Source: Candidatus Kapaibacterium sp. (GTDB lineage: Bacteria > Bacteroidota > Ignavibacteria > Kapaibacteriales > UBA2268). Taken from it: a stretch of 53,988 bases of DNA. The DNA lies in NCBI GenBank assembly GCA_023957315.1, contig JAMLHE010000005.1, positions 233,132-287,119 of the forward strand, given 5' to 3'. A program made the position numbers and the translations under genes. Under the pieces are notes generated by a model. It saw only the letters and a program-made list of their open reading frames with translations, was not told the DNA's origin and did not search any database. Numbering within the stretch: position 1 is the first letter of the stretch; every line of letters begins with the position of its first letter. Positions 30,053-38,343 of the stretch are shown here, one piece after another.

Positions 30053-30601
30053 ATGAAAATATACACAAAAACGGGCGATGACGGAACGACAGGCTTATTT
30101 AACGGAAAGCGAGTCGCCAAGTATGATTTGCGTGTCGAATCATACGGCACTGTCGATGAGTTGAATAGCATCATTGGTTTGGCTAATTCGGGCGAAGTAC
30201 CTCAACCGATTAAGGATGATTTGACAAAAATCAGCCATCTTTTATTTGTTCTGGGTACCGATTTGGCTACTCCCACAGAGCCTCCGCCAAAATTCAAGGT
30301 TGACAGAATCAACCAAAACGACATCGAATTCATAGAAAATTTGATTGATAGTTACGTGGAAAAATTACCCCTTTTGAAGAGTTTCATTTTGCCGGGCGGC
30401 TCGGAAACTTCAGCCAGATTGCACGTAGCACGGACAGTAGCAAGACGTGCTGAGCGTTTGGTAGTGCATTTGGCAACTTTAGAGTCAGTTTCCAAAGATG
30501 TGATTTTATTTCTAAATCGCCTTTCAGACTATTTATTTACAGCGGCTCGCTACGCAAACTTTTTGTTAGATGTGCCCAACGTTGAACGCGAAATTAGATA
30601 A
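30053..30601 (+). CDS. Cob(I)yrinic acid a,c-diamide adenosyltransferase, PduO type
   Basis: 182 aa, the usual length of the PduO/MMAB-type ATP:corrinoid adenosyltransferase. The N-terminal KIYTKTGDDGTTGLF motif binds ATP. ESYGTVDELNS and the helix ARTVARRAERLVV with LNRLSDYLFTAARYAN are the other conserved blocks. The enzyme transfers the adenosyl group of ATP to reduced corrinoid to make adenosylcobalamin for B12-dependent enzymes. No other cobalamin genes are adjacent. It is convergent with the exchanger gene, with only three bases between the stops. Confidence 0.94.
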   Translation: MKIYTKTGDDGTTGLFNGKRVAKYDLRVESYGTVDELNSIIGLANSGEVPQPIKDDLTKISHLLFVLGTDLATPTEPPPKFKVDRINQNDIEFIENLIDSYVEKLPLLKSFILPGGSETSARLHVARTVARRAERLVVHLATLESVSKDVILFLNRLSDYLFTAARYANFLLDVPNVEREIR

Positions 30602-30604
30602 AAT

Positions 30605-31546
30605 TTATCTGAGCAAAATGTAGATATAACCCACATAAAGCAGTAGGAGTATTAAGCCCTCTTTTCGGTCTATGACAAATCCGGTGCGAGCCAAAGGAAG
30701 CAACACCACTGCAAACATCATCATGATGGATAAATCAATATAAGTGATATTCCCAAAATTAATCGGGTTGATTACGGCAGCTATGCCCAGAATGGCGAGA
30801 ATATTGAAAATGTTAGACCCGACAATATTGCCCAAACTAATATCGCTCTCCCCTTTGACAGATGCAACCACACTTGTTGCCAACTCAGGCAAACTTGTAC
30901 CGATAGCGACGATAGTCAAGCCGATAACAGACTCGCTAATATTGAAAAAACGAGCTATTTCGACAGCATTATCTACAAACAAATTTGCTCCTACAATCAG
31001 CAAAGCCAAGCCACCGATGATAAAAGCAATATTCATCCACATTGGCTTTGACTTTTTTACTAATGAATCTATCTCTGTATCAGCTTCTGGATTGCCCTGC
31101 TTTGACACGATGAAAATGTTGTACCACAAATAAACGATAAGTAACAAAATGAGAATCACACCCTCTATCCTGCCTATTTGCCCGTCAATCAGCATTAATA
31201 TCGGCAGAACTGTTACGCCACACATGATGATAATATCCTTGCGTACAATTTGAAGACTAACATTAATCGGCTTGATTAGTGCCGTAATTCCTACAATCAA
31301 CCCAATATTACATATATTCGAGCCGATGACATTCCCCAAAGTTATGTCACCACTTCCGGCAAGATTCGCATTGACGCTGACGACTAATTCCGGGCTGCTC
31401 GTGCCGAAAGCAACGATTGTCAGACCAACTATAAGTGGCTTGATGCCCATTTTGAATGCAATCCGAGCAGAACCACCCACCAAACCATCAGCCCCGAAGT
31501 ACAGAAGCGCCGAAGCAATCAACAGCATCAAAAATGATATGAGCAT
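30605..31546 (-). CDS. CaCA-family calcium/sodium antiporter
   Basis: 313 aa, with about ten membrane helices. The two inverted alpha repeats are clear. The first has VAFGTSSPELVVSVNA and GNVIGSN; the second has VAIGTSLPELATSVVA and GNIVGSN. These GTSxPEL and GNxxGSN motifs form the ion-binding site in the Ca/cation antiporter family (YrbG type). It should exchange Ca2+ for Na+ or H+ across the inner membrane. It stands alone between convergent and divergent neighbours. Confidence 0.93.
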   Translation of the reverse strand: MLISFLMLLIASALLYFGADGLVGGSARIAFKMGIKPLIVGLTIVAFGTSSPELVVSVNANLAGSGDITLGNVIGSNICNIGLIVGITALIKPINVSLQIVRKDIIIMCGVTVLPILMLIDGQIGRIEGVILILLLIVYLWYNIFIVSKQGNPEADTEIDSLVKKSKPMWMNIAFIIGGLALLIVGANLFVDNAVEIARFFNISESVIGLTIVAIGTSLPELATSVVASVKGESDISLGNIVGSNIFNILAILGIAAVINPINFGNITYIDLSIMMMFAVVLLPLARTGFVIDRKEGLILLLLYVGYIYILLR

Positions 31547-31692
31547 AGATAAAATTGAATTTATGAAAATTAGTAAGTGCGAAAATAATTCTTATTCCGT
31601 ATGTTTTTTCATTTTTTTTTATAAAATTTGAAATTTCATTATGAAGTTTGGAAAAATATTGATAAGTTGTTATTTTGAAATGTAAGAAAATT

Positions 31693-32358
31693 ATGAAACA
31701 AGTGATTTTTGACACAAATAAATTTGAAGCATTGCTCTGTTTGAATTCGGAATTGCCGGATTACGTGTTTGATTTATACCCTAATGTTCCAATTATTGCC
31801 GCTGATGGAGCAGTTTTCGAGCTACATAAGTTGGGATTGAGAGCAACAAAAGTAATCGGAGATTTAGATTCGGGCAAACGTGAAGAAATTGAAAAGATGT
31901 ATGATTCGGTAGATATTATTGAAATTTCAGACCAAGAAACCAATGATTTCGAAAAATGCTTGCTTTGGCTTGAGCATGAAGGAATGAAAAACATTTTGAT
32001 ATTAGGTCTTCATGGAGGATTGCTCGAACATACTTTGAATAATTGGAGCATATTGATGCGTTACGGCAGAAGGCTAAACCTTTGCAACTACGAACTCGGG
32101 AGATATGGCATTCCAATTTACGATTCTATAAAAATGAATTGCGTGGAAAATGAAATTGTTTCGTTAATACCTAATGGAATGGTTAGATTGACAACTCGAA
32201 ATTTGAAATGGGAATTGGATGACGAAATTTTGCAATTTAGTCAACGCGAGGGCGCCAGAAATGTTTCGGTGGCAGACAGTTTCGAAATAACAGTTTCAGA
32301 AGGCTCTTTTTTGTTGTTTGTGGATTCGAGGCTGCCTTTTAGTCCGATTTTTTTATAA
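31693..32358 (+). CDS. thiN: Thiamine pyrophosphokinase
   Basis: 221 aa from the ATG at 31693; a TTG six codons upstream is also in frame but less likely. Motifs of the family are readable: IIAADGAVFELHKLG, VIGDLDSG, QETNDFEKCLLWL and LGLHGGLLEHTLNNWSIL. The enzyme transfers pyrophosphate from ATP to thiamine to give the cofactor TDP. It is the first of a plus-strand set with an esterase and a Rel-type gene. Confidence 0.9.
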   Translation: MKQVIFDTNKFEALLCLNSELPDYVFDLYPNVPIIAADGAVFELHKLGLRATKVIGDLDSGKREEIEKMYDSVDIIEISDQETNDFEKCLLWLEHEGMKNILILGLHGGLLEHTLNNWSILMRYGRRLNLCNYELGRYGIPIYDSIKMNCVENEIVSLIPNGMVRLTTRNLKWELDDEILQFSQREGARNVSVADSFEITVSEGSFLLFVDSRLPFSPIFL

Positions 32359-32384
32359 ATTGTATATCAATCAGGGGCGATAAG

Positions 32385-33116
32385 ATGGAAAAAGATGTTA
32401 GAATAATCGAAAGTGAGCATCTATCAAAGGATGTAGAGCTTGTAAGTTACGGGCGCTACGGAATAGCTATGATAATATTCCCCACTCAAGGCGACTCATG
32501 CCATGATGCGGAGAATATCGGTTTTGTACATGCTTTGAGGGAGTATATTAATTCCGGTAAAGTCAAGATTTATTCTATTTCAACTGTAAATTTGCAATCA
32601 TGGCTCGACCCGGGCAAATCAGATGAGGAAAGAAGTCGCAGACACTTTGAATTCAATCGATTTTTGGAAGAAGAGTTAGTACCCTTTATCTACGAATCCT
32701 GCGGTGGACCGGTCCCAATGCTAACAATGGGGGCATCAATTGGAGCTTATCATGCTGCAAACACATTTTTCAGACGACCCGATATTTTCATGGGGACTAT
32801 TGCTTTAAGCGGCTTTTACGACATCCGAAAGTTGACAAAAGGTTATTTCGACGAAAATTGTTATTTCAATTCGCCTGTTGATTATCTCCCCAATCTAAAC
32901 GATAACTACTGGATGTCTTATTTGCTCAATCGTAAACATATTTACTTGGCTTCCGGTAGTGGACGATACGAAAATCCCGAGCAGACTCAAAATTTTTCCG
33001 ATATTCTAAGACTAAAAGATATTAAACATAGATGTGATTTGTGGGATACTAAATGGGACCATGACTCAAAAACGTGGAATGAACAATTGAAACATATTAC
33101 TAACTCTTTTTTATAA
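32385..33116 (+). CDS. Alpha/beta-hydrolase, esterase family
   Basis: 243 aa. The nucleophile elbow is GASIGAY (a GxSxG motif near residue 117), with ALSGFYD further on and a candidate catalytic His in WDHDSKTW. The layout fits the esterase D/putative esterase family of cytosolic alpha/beta hydrolases. The substrate cannot be told from sequence. It lies between thiN and the Rel gene, 26 and 9 bp away, so the three are probably co-transcribed. Confidence 0.85.
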   Translation: MEKDVRIIESEHLSKDVELVSYGRYGIAMIIFPTQGDSCHDAENIGFVHALREYINSGKVKIYSISTVNLQSWLDPGKSDEERSRRHFEFNRFLEEELVPFIYESCGGPVPMLTMGASIGAYHAANTFFRRPDIFMGTIALSGFYDIRKLTKGYFDENCYFNSPVDYLPNLNDNYWMSYLLNRKHIYLASGSGRYENPEQTQNFSDILRLKDIKHRCDLWDTKWDHDSKTWNEQLKHITNSFL

Positions 33117-33125
33117 GTAGCGGCA

Positions 33126-35252
33126 ATGAGCATTCTTACACTTCCATTTGGCAATAAAACAAAAACAGAAGAAAACAGTAACCATAAATTTGGGCTTGAT
33201 GTTCAATCCGATTTGACATTTTTGCTCAAAGAATGCAAGACTCACCTCAATAAATTTAACGAACAAAAAATCCGCAAAGCTTTCATGATGTGCTTGGACG
33301 CTCATGAAAATCAAATCCGTAATTCCGGTGACCCATATTACACACACCCGCTTGAAGTTGCTCGCATTGTGCTTAAAGAAATCCCTTTGGACGAAACTTC
33401 GGTGATTGCGGCTTTGTTGCATGACGTGCCTGACCAAGGCGACGTTTACCATATTAAAGACATCAGATTGGAATTTGGTTCGACCGTAGCTAATATAGTT
33501 GAAAATATTTATCGAATAGGGCATATTGAAAACAACAATCTTCCCGTTGATAATCAGGCAGAAAATTATCGAAAATTATTGATTTCTTTATTCCGCGATG
33601 TCAGAATTATACTTATCAAATTAGCGGACAGACTTCACAATATGCGAACTTTGGAGTATTTACCTGAAGAAAGCAGAATTAAGCTATCCAAAGAAACTAT
33701 GGATATTTACGCTCCATTCGCCAACCGATTTGGCTTACGTAATTTGAAGTGGGAACTGGAAGATTTGGCATTCAAATATTTGAATCAAGAAGCTTACGAA
33801 GAAATCAGAACGGCATTGAATTTGTCGCGAGAAGAACGCGAGGAATACATAAAGCAATTTATCAAACCAATCGAAGAAAGATTAGCTCAAGAGGAATTGC
33901 TCAAAAAGCTGAAAATAAAATTTACAATTGACGGCAGACCAAAGCACCTATACTCAATATACAATAAGATGCGTTCTCGGAGCAAAAGCATAAATGAGTT
34001 ATATGACCTATTCGCAGTTAGAGTAAATTTGGATAATAAAGACCCTTTTTTATGTCATTATGTTTATGGCGTTGTTGCGAGCATTTATATGCCTGTACCC
34101 GAGACTTTCAAAGACTACATCAATAATCCCAAACGAAACGGTTACCAATCCATTCATTCGGCAGTAGTTGGGCTGAATAACAGAATCGTCGAAATACAAG
34201 TGCGAAATATTTCCATGCATGATATTGCCGAAAAAGGATTGGCTGCACATTTCATATACAAAAATCAAGTCGGTCAGCATAGTATTCTCGAAAAGAAGCA
34301 AATAATGGAATGGGTTCAAGTTGTGAGAAGTATTTTCGAAAATGCCGGTTTGAGTACAAACGAAGATGTCATCAAAAATGTCCGAAATAATTTTCTACTT
34401 GATGAAATTTACGTTTATACTCCCAACAACGAATTTAGGACTCTACCAAAGGATTCGACGCCGCTTGATTTCGCTTTCGACATACATACGCAAATCGGAT
34501 ACAGCTATATAGGTGCTAAAGTAAACGGCAAAATAGTTCCAATTGAGCACAAACTCGAAAGCGGCGATATTGTTGAGATTCTTACATCCGAGCATCCTCA
34601 GCCAAAATCAGATTGGTTGCAATATTTAGTGACTCCAAAAGCAAAATCAGCCATAATTAAATATCTCAAAGACGAGGAAAAACGTAATATTATCGAAGGA
34701 AAAAAGATTTGGAATACGAAATTGCAAGAGTATGCATTGCGAATCGCCGATGATGAAATTGACAAAGTTGCAATTTCTCTTCAATTTCCTACAAAGGAGG
34801 ATTTGTTTTTGGCAATAGCTAAGAAAAAGATTGATTTTGAAAGAACAATGGAATTTATCAAATATAAGCTGAAAGACGGATTCAAAATAGGGAATGAACT
34901 CCGAAAAATTGTCGAAAAATCAAGTTCAACCATACTTTCATCCGACAATTACTTGCATTTTACTGAAAAATTTGATGCTATTGAATTTGAGCGAAATGAT
35001 AGAGGATTATTCGAACTGACAATCAATGTCTCTGTTAACAATAATATTCAGATACTCGAGGAAATGAATTCAAAGATGATTTCGGTGAATGATATTGAAT
35101 TGAAATCACTTTCTTACCAATCCGAAGGAAATATTTTGAAAGAGCGAATAGAGCTGTTAGTCCCTGATAAGAAGCACATAAAGATGATTTTCGAGAACAT
35201 TTGGAGTGTTCACGGAGTAATTTTAGTTGAAATTGATAAAAATAAAAATTGA
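33126..35252 (+). CDS. rel: Rel-family (p)ppGpp synthetase, hydrolase site altered
   Basis: 708 aa, long-form RelA/SpoT layout. Residues 45-190 are an HD hydrolase domain with His74 and LADRLHNMRTL present. The core motif, however, reads HDVPDQ at 99-104 instead of HDxxED, so Glu becomes Asp and Asp becomes Gln. Residues 240-390 are the synthetase (YSIYNKM, YDLFAVRV, GYQSIHS, EIQVRN), with TFKD in place of the usual RFKD. About 410-480 is TGS (DSTPLDFAFDIHTQIG). The C-terminus ends in an ACT-like segment. No zinc-finger cysteine pair is visible. It makes and perhaps still degrades the alarmone (p)ppGpp. Confidence 0.93.
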   Translation: MSILTLPFGNKTKTEENSNHKFGLDVQSDLTFLLKECKTHLNKFNEQKIRKAFMMCLDAHENQIRNSGDPYYTHPLEVARIVLKEIPLDETSVIAALLHDVPDQGDVYHIKDIRLEFGSTVANIVENIYRIGHIENNNLPVDNQAENYRKLLISLFRDVRIILIKLADRLHNMRTLEYLPEESRIKLSKETMDIYAPFANRFGLRNLKWELEDLAFKYLNQEAYEEIRTALNLSREEREEYIKQFIKPIEERLAQEELLKKLKIKFTIDGRPKHLYSIYNKMRSRSKSINELYDLFAVRVNLDNKDPFLCHYVYGVVASIYMPVPETFKDYINNPKRNGYQSIHSAVVGLNNRIVEIQVRNISMHDIAEKGLAAHFIYKNQVGQHSILEKKQIMEWVQVVRSIFENAGLSTNEDVIKNVRNNFLLDEIYVYTPNNEFRTLPKDSTPLDFAFDIHTQIGYSYIGAKVNGKIVPIEHKLESGDIVEILTSEHPQPKSDWLQYLVTPKAKSAIIKYLKDEEKRNIIEGKKIWNTKLQEYALRIADDEIDKVAISLQFPTKEDLFLAIAKKKIDFERTMEFIKYKLKDGFKIGNELRKIVEKSSSTILSSDNYLHFTEKFDAIEFERNDRGLFELTINVSVNNNIQILEEMNSKMISVNDIELKSLSYQSEGNILKERIELLVPDKKHIKMIFENIWSVHGVILVEIDKNKN

Positions 35253-35270
35253 AGTTAAGAACTTTTTTAT
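35252..35270 (+). terminator. Weak hairpin after the Rel gene
   Basis: AAGTT (35252-35256) pairs with AACTT (35260-35264) across a 3-nt loop, followed by a T-rich run. The stem is only five base pairs, so the call is weak. Confidence 0.35.
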
Positions 35271-35315
35271 TTATTTTTGAAAAGATGATGTTAGTATAAT
35301 ATAAAGTAAGCAATC

Positions 35316-35828
35316 GTGAATTTGACACTAATACTATTTATGATATTGGGAACCTTAGCAATAGGTTCGGCAATTGTAACTATAGCAAGCAGGCATCCCG
35401 TGCGTTCGGCAATGGCTTTAGTCTTGCATTTCTTCATGTTGTCGGGTCTATATCTGACACTAAATGCGCAATTTATCGCAGCCATTCAAATATTAGTTTA
35501 TGCCGGCGCCATAATGGTGCTTGTCATATTCGTAATCATGTTGCTCAACTTGTCGAACGAAGAGAAATTGAAATTGAAGCTTTCCTCTCGATATGTACTT
35601 GGATGGGTGTTTGGTTCGGCACTCGCTTTCCTTCTGATGACACTTTATATCACTCACTCGAGTTTCAGCCAATTCAACGAGGAAACAGCAGCAGCAGTAG
35701 GCACCGTCAACAATCTTGGTAACGAACTTTTCACCAATTACATCGTCCCCGTGGAACTGATTGGTGTACTACTTACCGGAACAATCGTCGGGGCATTAGT
35801 TTTAGCAAAAAAGAAGTTAGAAAATTAA
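35316..35828 (+). CDS. nuoJ: NADH-quinone oxidoreductase subunit J
   Basis: 170 aa, starting at a GTG. About five membrane helices; the characteristic segment FIAAIQILVYAGAIMVLVIFVIMLLN is cut here to the core QILVYAGAIMVLV, near residues 55-70. NuoJ is a membrane-arm subunit of respiratory complex I, which couples NADH oxidation to ion pumping. It is 13 bp upstream of nuoK. None of the other complex I genes are in the window. Confidence 0.94.
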   Translation: MNLTLILFMILGTLAIGSAIVTIASRHPVRSAMALVLHFFMLSGLYLTLNAQFIAAIQILVYAGAIMVLVIFVIMLLNLSNEEKLKLKLSSRYVLGWVFGSALAFLLMTLYITHSSFSQFNEETAAAVGTVNNLGNELFTNYIVPVELIGVLLTGTIVGALVLAKKKLEN

Positions 35829-35841
35829 AAAGTAAAAAATC

Positions 35842-36150
35842 ATGCAAGCAATACCCATAGAATATTACCTCGTTTTGTCGGGCATCATCTTTTCGATTGG
35901 TACGATAGGAGTTATTACCCGCCGCAACGCAATTATCATTTTCATGTCAATCGAATTGATGTTGAATTCTGTCAATCTTACCTTTGTAGGCTTTGCCGCT
36001 AATTTTGGCGACGCCTCCGGACAAGTATTTGTATTTTTTGTCATGTCAGTAGCCGCCGCCGAAGCTGCAATCGGATTAGCAATCGTCATCGCCCTCTTCA
36101 GAATCAAACAAAGCGTCAACGTTGATGAAATCAACATTTTGAAGTGGTAA
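35842..36150 (+). CDS. nuoK: NADH-quinone oxidoreductase subunit K
   Basis: 102 aa, the usual length, with three membrane helices. The conserved Glu lies in [13 protein letters not shown], and a second acidic residue in [11 protein letters not shown], as in the proton-path residues of NuoK. It forms a pair with nuoJ. The usual next gene, nuoL, is absent: a hairpin array and a transposase gene begin five bases after the stop codon, so the operon may have been split by that element. Confidence 0.95.
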   Translation: MQAIPIEYYLVLSGIIFSIGTIGVITRRNAIIIFMSIELMLNSVNLTFVGFAANFGDASGQVFVFFVMSVAAAEAAIGLAIVIALFRIKQSVNVDEINILKW

Positions 36151-36155
36151 AGTAA

Positions 36156-36381
36156 AAGCCCGAAGGGCTTAAATATGAATAACCATTGTAAAAGCCCGAA
36201 GGGCTTAAATGTGAATAACCATAGGTGAAACCTATGGAAAGAGTAATTGAGCACAAAGTCAAAGCCCGAAGGGCTTAAATGTGAATAACCATAGGTGAAA
36301 CCTATGGAAAGAGTAATTAACTTAAGCACAAGGTAAAGCCCGAAGGGCTTAAATGTGAATAACCATAGGTGAAACCTATGG
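36156..36381 (+). repeat. Left hairpin array
   Basis: Four copies of AAGCCC-GAA-GGGCTT start at 36156, 36192, 36262 and 36336. Three copies of CCATAGGT-GAA-ACCTATGG start at 36219, 36289 and 36363. The units are separated by about 70-74 bp of similar spacer including GTGAATAACC. Confidence 0.92.
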
Positions 36382-36402
36382 AAAGAGTAATTAAAACACA
36401 AA

Positions 36403-36419
36403 CAACTCCGAAGGAGTTG
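36403..36419 (+). repeat. Left inner hairpin of the tnpA element
   Basis: CAACTCC pairs with GGAGTTG around a GAA loop. It ends 20 bp before the tnpA start codon. It shares outer stem and loop with the right inner hairpin but differs in three paired positions. Confidence 0.85.
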
Positions 36420-36439
36420 AATAAAAGAATCAAAAGATT

Positions 36440-36886
36440 ATGAGCACATATACCCAAATAATCTATCAGATAGTTTTTAGTACCAAAAACAGAGAACGCA
36501 CTCTTACCAAGCCAAACAGAGAAGAGCTTCTGAAATACATCTGGGGTATATTGAAAAGCAAAAATTGCCATCTGTACAGAATTAGCGCCGTAGAAGATCA
36601 TTTACATTTAATCACACACTTGCATCCAACAATCTCATTAGCCTCGCTTGTCAAAGATATAAAATTGGCAAGTTCTACATTGATTAAACAGAAAGGTTTG
36701 TTCCCAAACTTTGGAGGCTGGGCGGAAGGCTACGGAGCATTTACCTATAGTATCAGAGAAAAAGACAGATTAATCTTGTACGTGAAAAATCAAGAAGAAC
36801 ACCATCGAACCAAAAGTTTCCGGGAAGAATTTATAGAAATGCTGCAAGAGCATGAAATTGAGTTTGATGAGAAATACCTTGTGTAA
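36440..36886 (+). CDS. tnpA: REP-associated tyrosine transposase (Y1_Tnp)
   Basis: 148 aa, a normal size for the IS200/IS605-like Y1 transposases. The HUH metal-binding pair is in EDHLHLI and the likely catalytic Tyr in LILYVKNQEEHH. Such enzymes cut and join single-stranded DNA next to hairpins, and RAYT versions act on REP sequences. The gene is intact, in frame and flanked immediately by hairpins with stems and loops of the type expected for its substrate. Confidence 0.9.
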   Translation: MSTYTQIIYQIVFSTKNRERTLTKPNREELLKYIWGILKSKNCHLYRISAVEDHLHLITHLHPTISLASLVKDIKLASSTLIKQKGLFPNFGGWAEGYGAFTYSIREKDRLILYVKNQEEHHRTKSFREEFIEMLQEHEIEFDEKYLV

Positions 36887-36893
36887 CAACATT

Positions 36894-36910
36894 CAACCAC
36901 TTCGTGGTTG
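36894..36910 (-). repeat. Right inner hairpin of the tnpA element
   Basis: CAACCAC pairs with GTGGTTG around TTC on the plus strand (GAA on the minus strand). It starts eight bp after the tnpA stop codon. Confidence 0.85.
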
Positions 36911-36927
36911 GGATTTCCACACATGTT

Positions 36928-37345
36928 CTTCTCCCCCGCATTTCATACGGGGTTATTCATATTTAAGCCCTTTGGGCTTGTAATAGGGTGCATTTGATTC
37001 GTTCCGCGCATTTCATACGGGGTTATTCATATTTAAGCCCTTTGGGCTTTTTGGGGAAACACCGCATTTCTTCTCCCCCGCATTTCATATGGGGTTATTC
37101 ATATTTAAGCCCTTCGGGCTTTTTGGGGAAACACCGCATTTCTTCTCCCCCGCATTTCATACGGGGTTATTCATATTTAAGCCCTTCGGGCTTTTTGGGG
37201 AAACACCGCTTTTCTTCTCCCCCGCATTTCATACGGGGTTATTCATATTTAAGCCCTTTGGGCTTTTTGGGGAAACACCGCATTTCTTCTCCCCCGCATT
37301 TAATACGGGGTTATTCATATTTAAGCCCTTCGGGCTTTACTTACC
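36928..37345 (-). repeat. Right hairpin array, 70-72-bp tandem units
   Basis: Six copies of the unit carrying AAGCCC-TTY-GGGCTT start their core at 36965, 37035, 37107, 37179, 37251 and 37323, i.e. 70 then 72 bp apart. Each unit also has GGTTATTCAT before the hairpin and a CCCCG...CGGGG segment. It is the inverse orientation of the left array. Confidence 0.92.
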
Positions 37346-37364
37346 CAATACCCCTTCGGGCTTT

Positions 37365-38267
37365 CTATTCTTTTACGAATGGTACAAAGCGATTGCCAAT
37401 TTTTATGAAATAGGTGCCGGTTGGCAAATCTGATACATTTACTCTAACTTTATCGCCTACGGAGAGGCTTGAAGTGAAGTTTTGAATTTCTACTCCCAGC
37501 ACGTTAAATATTTGCACTTCTATATCTGTGTTTTCAGCCATACGGTTAACCGTATGGTTGATATCGTATAGATGGATTGTGAGATAATCTGAGGTAGGAT
37601 TGGGATAAATCATGAAGTTGTTGGCAATTGCGTCATCAACTGATGCTTCGAGCAAGCACTGTACTTCGAGACTGATGGCATGTGCTGAACACATTTGTTC
37701 CATATCATCCTTTTCCATTATTGCTCCCCACATTGGGTCTCCATATTCAATGCCCGGGATACCACCGTTCAAAAACAAGGCAATCATGAAAACATCGGGG
37801 TCGAGTGCATAAAAATCTGAAAATGCTGCTGATGAGCGAAAGGCAGCGGCTACTTTGTCGCTATTTTGCCATGCAAAATCGTCTAAAGATTGCTCTAATT
37901 CTATCGGTAATCCACTTTCAAGTATTTCTTCGGCAGCGAATTCTTCAATTATATATCCGCCGAGAACGGGCTTGAATACTACATAGCCGCGAAAATCTGT
38001 TCGCGATTCATTTGTAAATATATACATCCATAAGTCGCCCTTTCCGGTCGTTATATCGAATCTCATTTCCATTGTTTGACCAAAAAATTCAACATCTTGA
38101 TTCATTGAGACGACAAAAATCAATTCCGGAGCGTCAATTCCGTCATCAATGACTCTTTCGCGAACAGATGGGAGGGGCTCAGTGGCGAGTTGCTTTTGCA
38201 TAAGCTGGCTTTCGGCTGTATTTGTGACGAAGAGTGCTAATAAACTTAGTATAATAAAATTTTTCAT
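37365..38267 (-). CDS. Secreted protein with T9SS sorting domain, unknown function
   Basis: 300 aa from the ATG at 38267 (a TTG just before it is also in frame). It begins with a signal peptide (MKNFIILSLLALFVTNTAES). The middle has no family I recognise; it is acidic. The C-terminal 75 residues form a T9SS type A sorting domain: MIYPNPTSDYLTIHLYD, then GTYFIKIGNRFVPFVKE. T9SS sorting tells us it is exported to the cell surface or outside. The stop lies just beyond the right hairpin array; the gene appears complete and not cut by it. Confidence 0.83.
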   Translation of the reverse strand: MKNFIILSLLALFVTNTAESQLMQKQLATEPLPSVRERVIDDGIDAPELIFVVSMNQDVEFFGQTMEMRFDITTGKGDLWMYIFTNESRTDFRGYVVFKPVLGGYIIEEFAAEEILESGLPIELEQSLDDFAWQNSDKVAAAFRSSAAFSDFYALDPDVFMIALFLNGGIPGIEYGDPMWGAIMEKDDMEQMCSAHAISLEVQCLLEASVDDAIANNFMIYPNPTSDYLTIHLYDINHTVNRMAENTDIEVQIFNVLGVEIQNFTSSLSVGDKVRVNVSDLPTGTYFIKIGNRFVPFVKE

Positions 38268-38343
38268 CAAAGTACCTAATTATTGTTAACTATATTTGTA
38301 AATTATACAATACAATACGATGGAAATACGATAAAGTTATATA

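Larger units (their letters stand above)
36151..37345 (+). mobile_element. REP-associated tyrosine transposase element
   Basis: A tnpA gene (36440-36886) sits in the middle of two hairpin arrays. Left (36156-36419) all hairpin loops read GAA on the plus strand; right (36894-37337) they read TTC or TTT, i.e. the same arrays inverted. Known relatives are RAYT-type IS200/IS605 elements and their REP hairpins. Exact ends cannot be set without comparing other copies. Confidence 0.75.

Noticed and set aside
35865..36601. Minus-strand frames of 178 and 94 codons over nuoK, the left array and tnpA
   Set aside because: Their translations come from the hairpin repeats and the antisense of real genes.
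36928..37345. CRISPR-like array
   Set aside because: The whole 70-72-bp unit is repeated, with no unique spacers, and no cas genes are present. Hairpins inside the units explain the pattern.
36988..37433. Open frames of 114-141 codons across the right hairpin array
   Set aside because: They are repeated because the array unit is 72 bp, a multiple of three; the translations are low-complexity and have no family resemblance.
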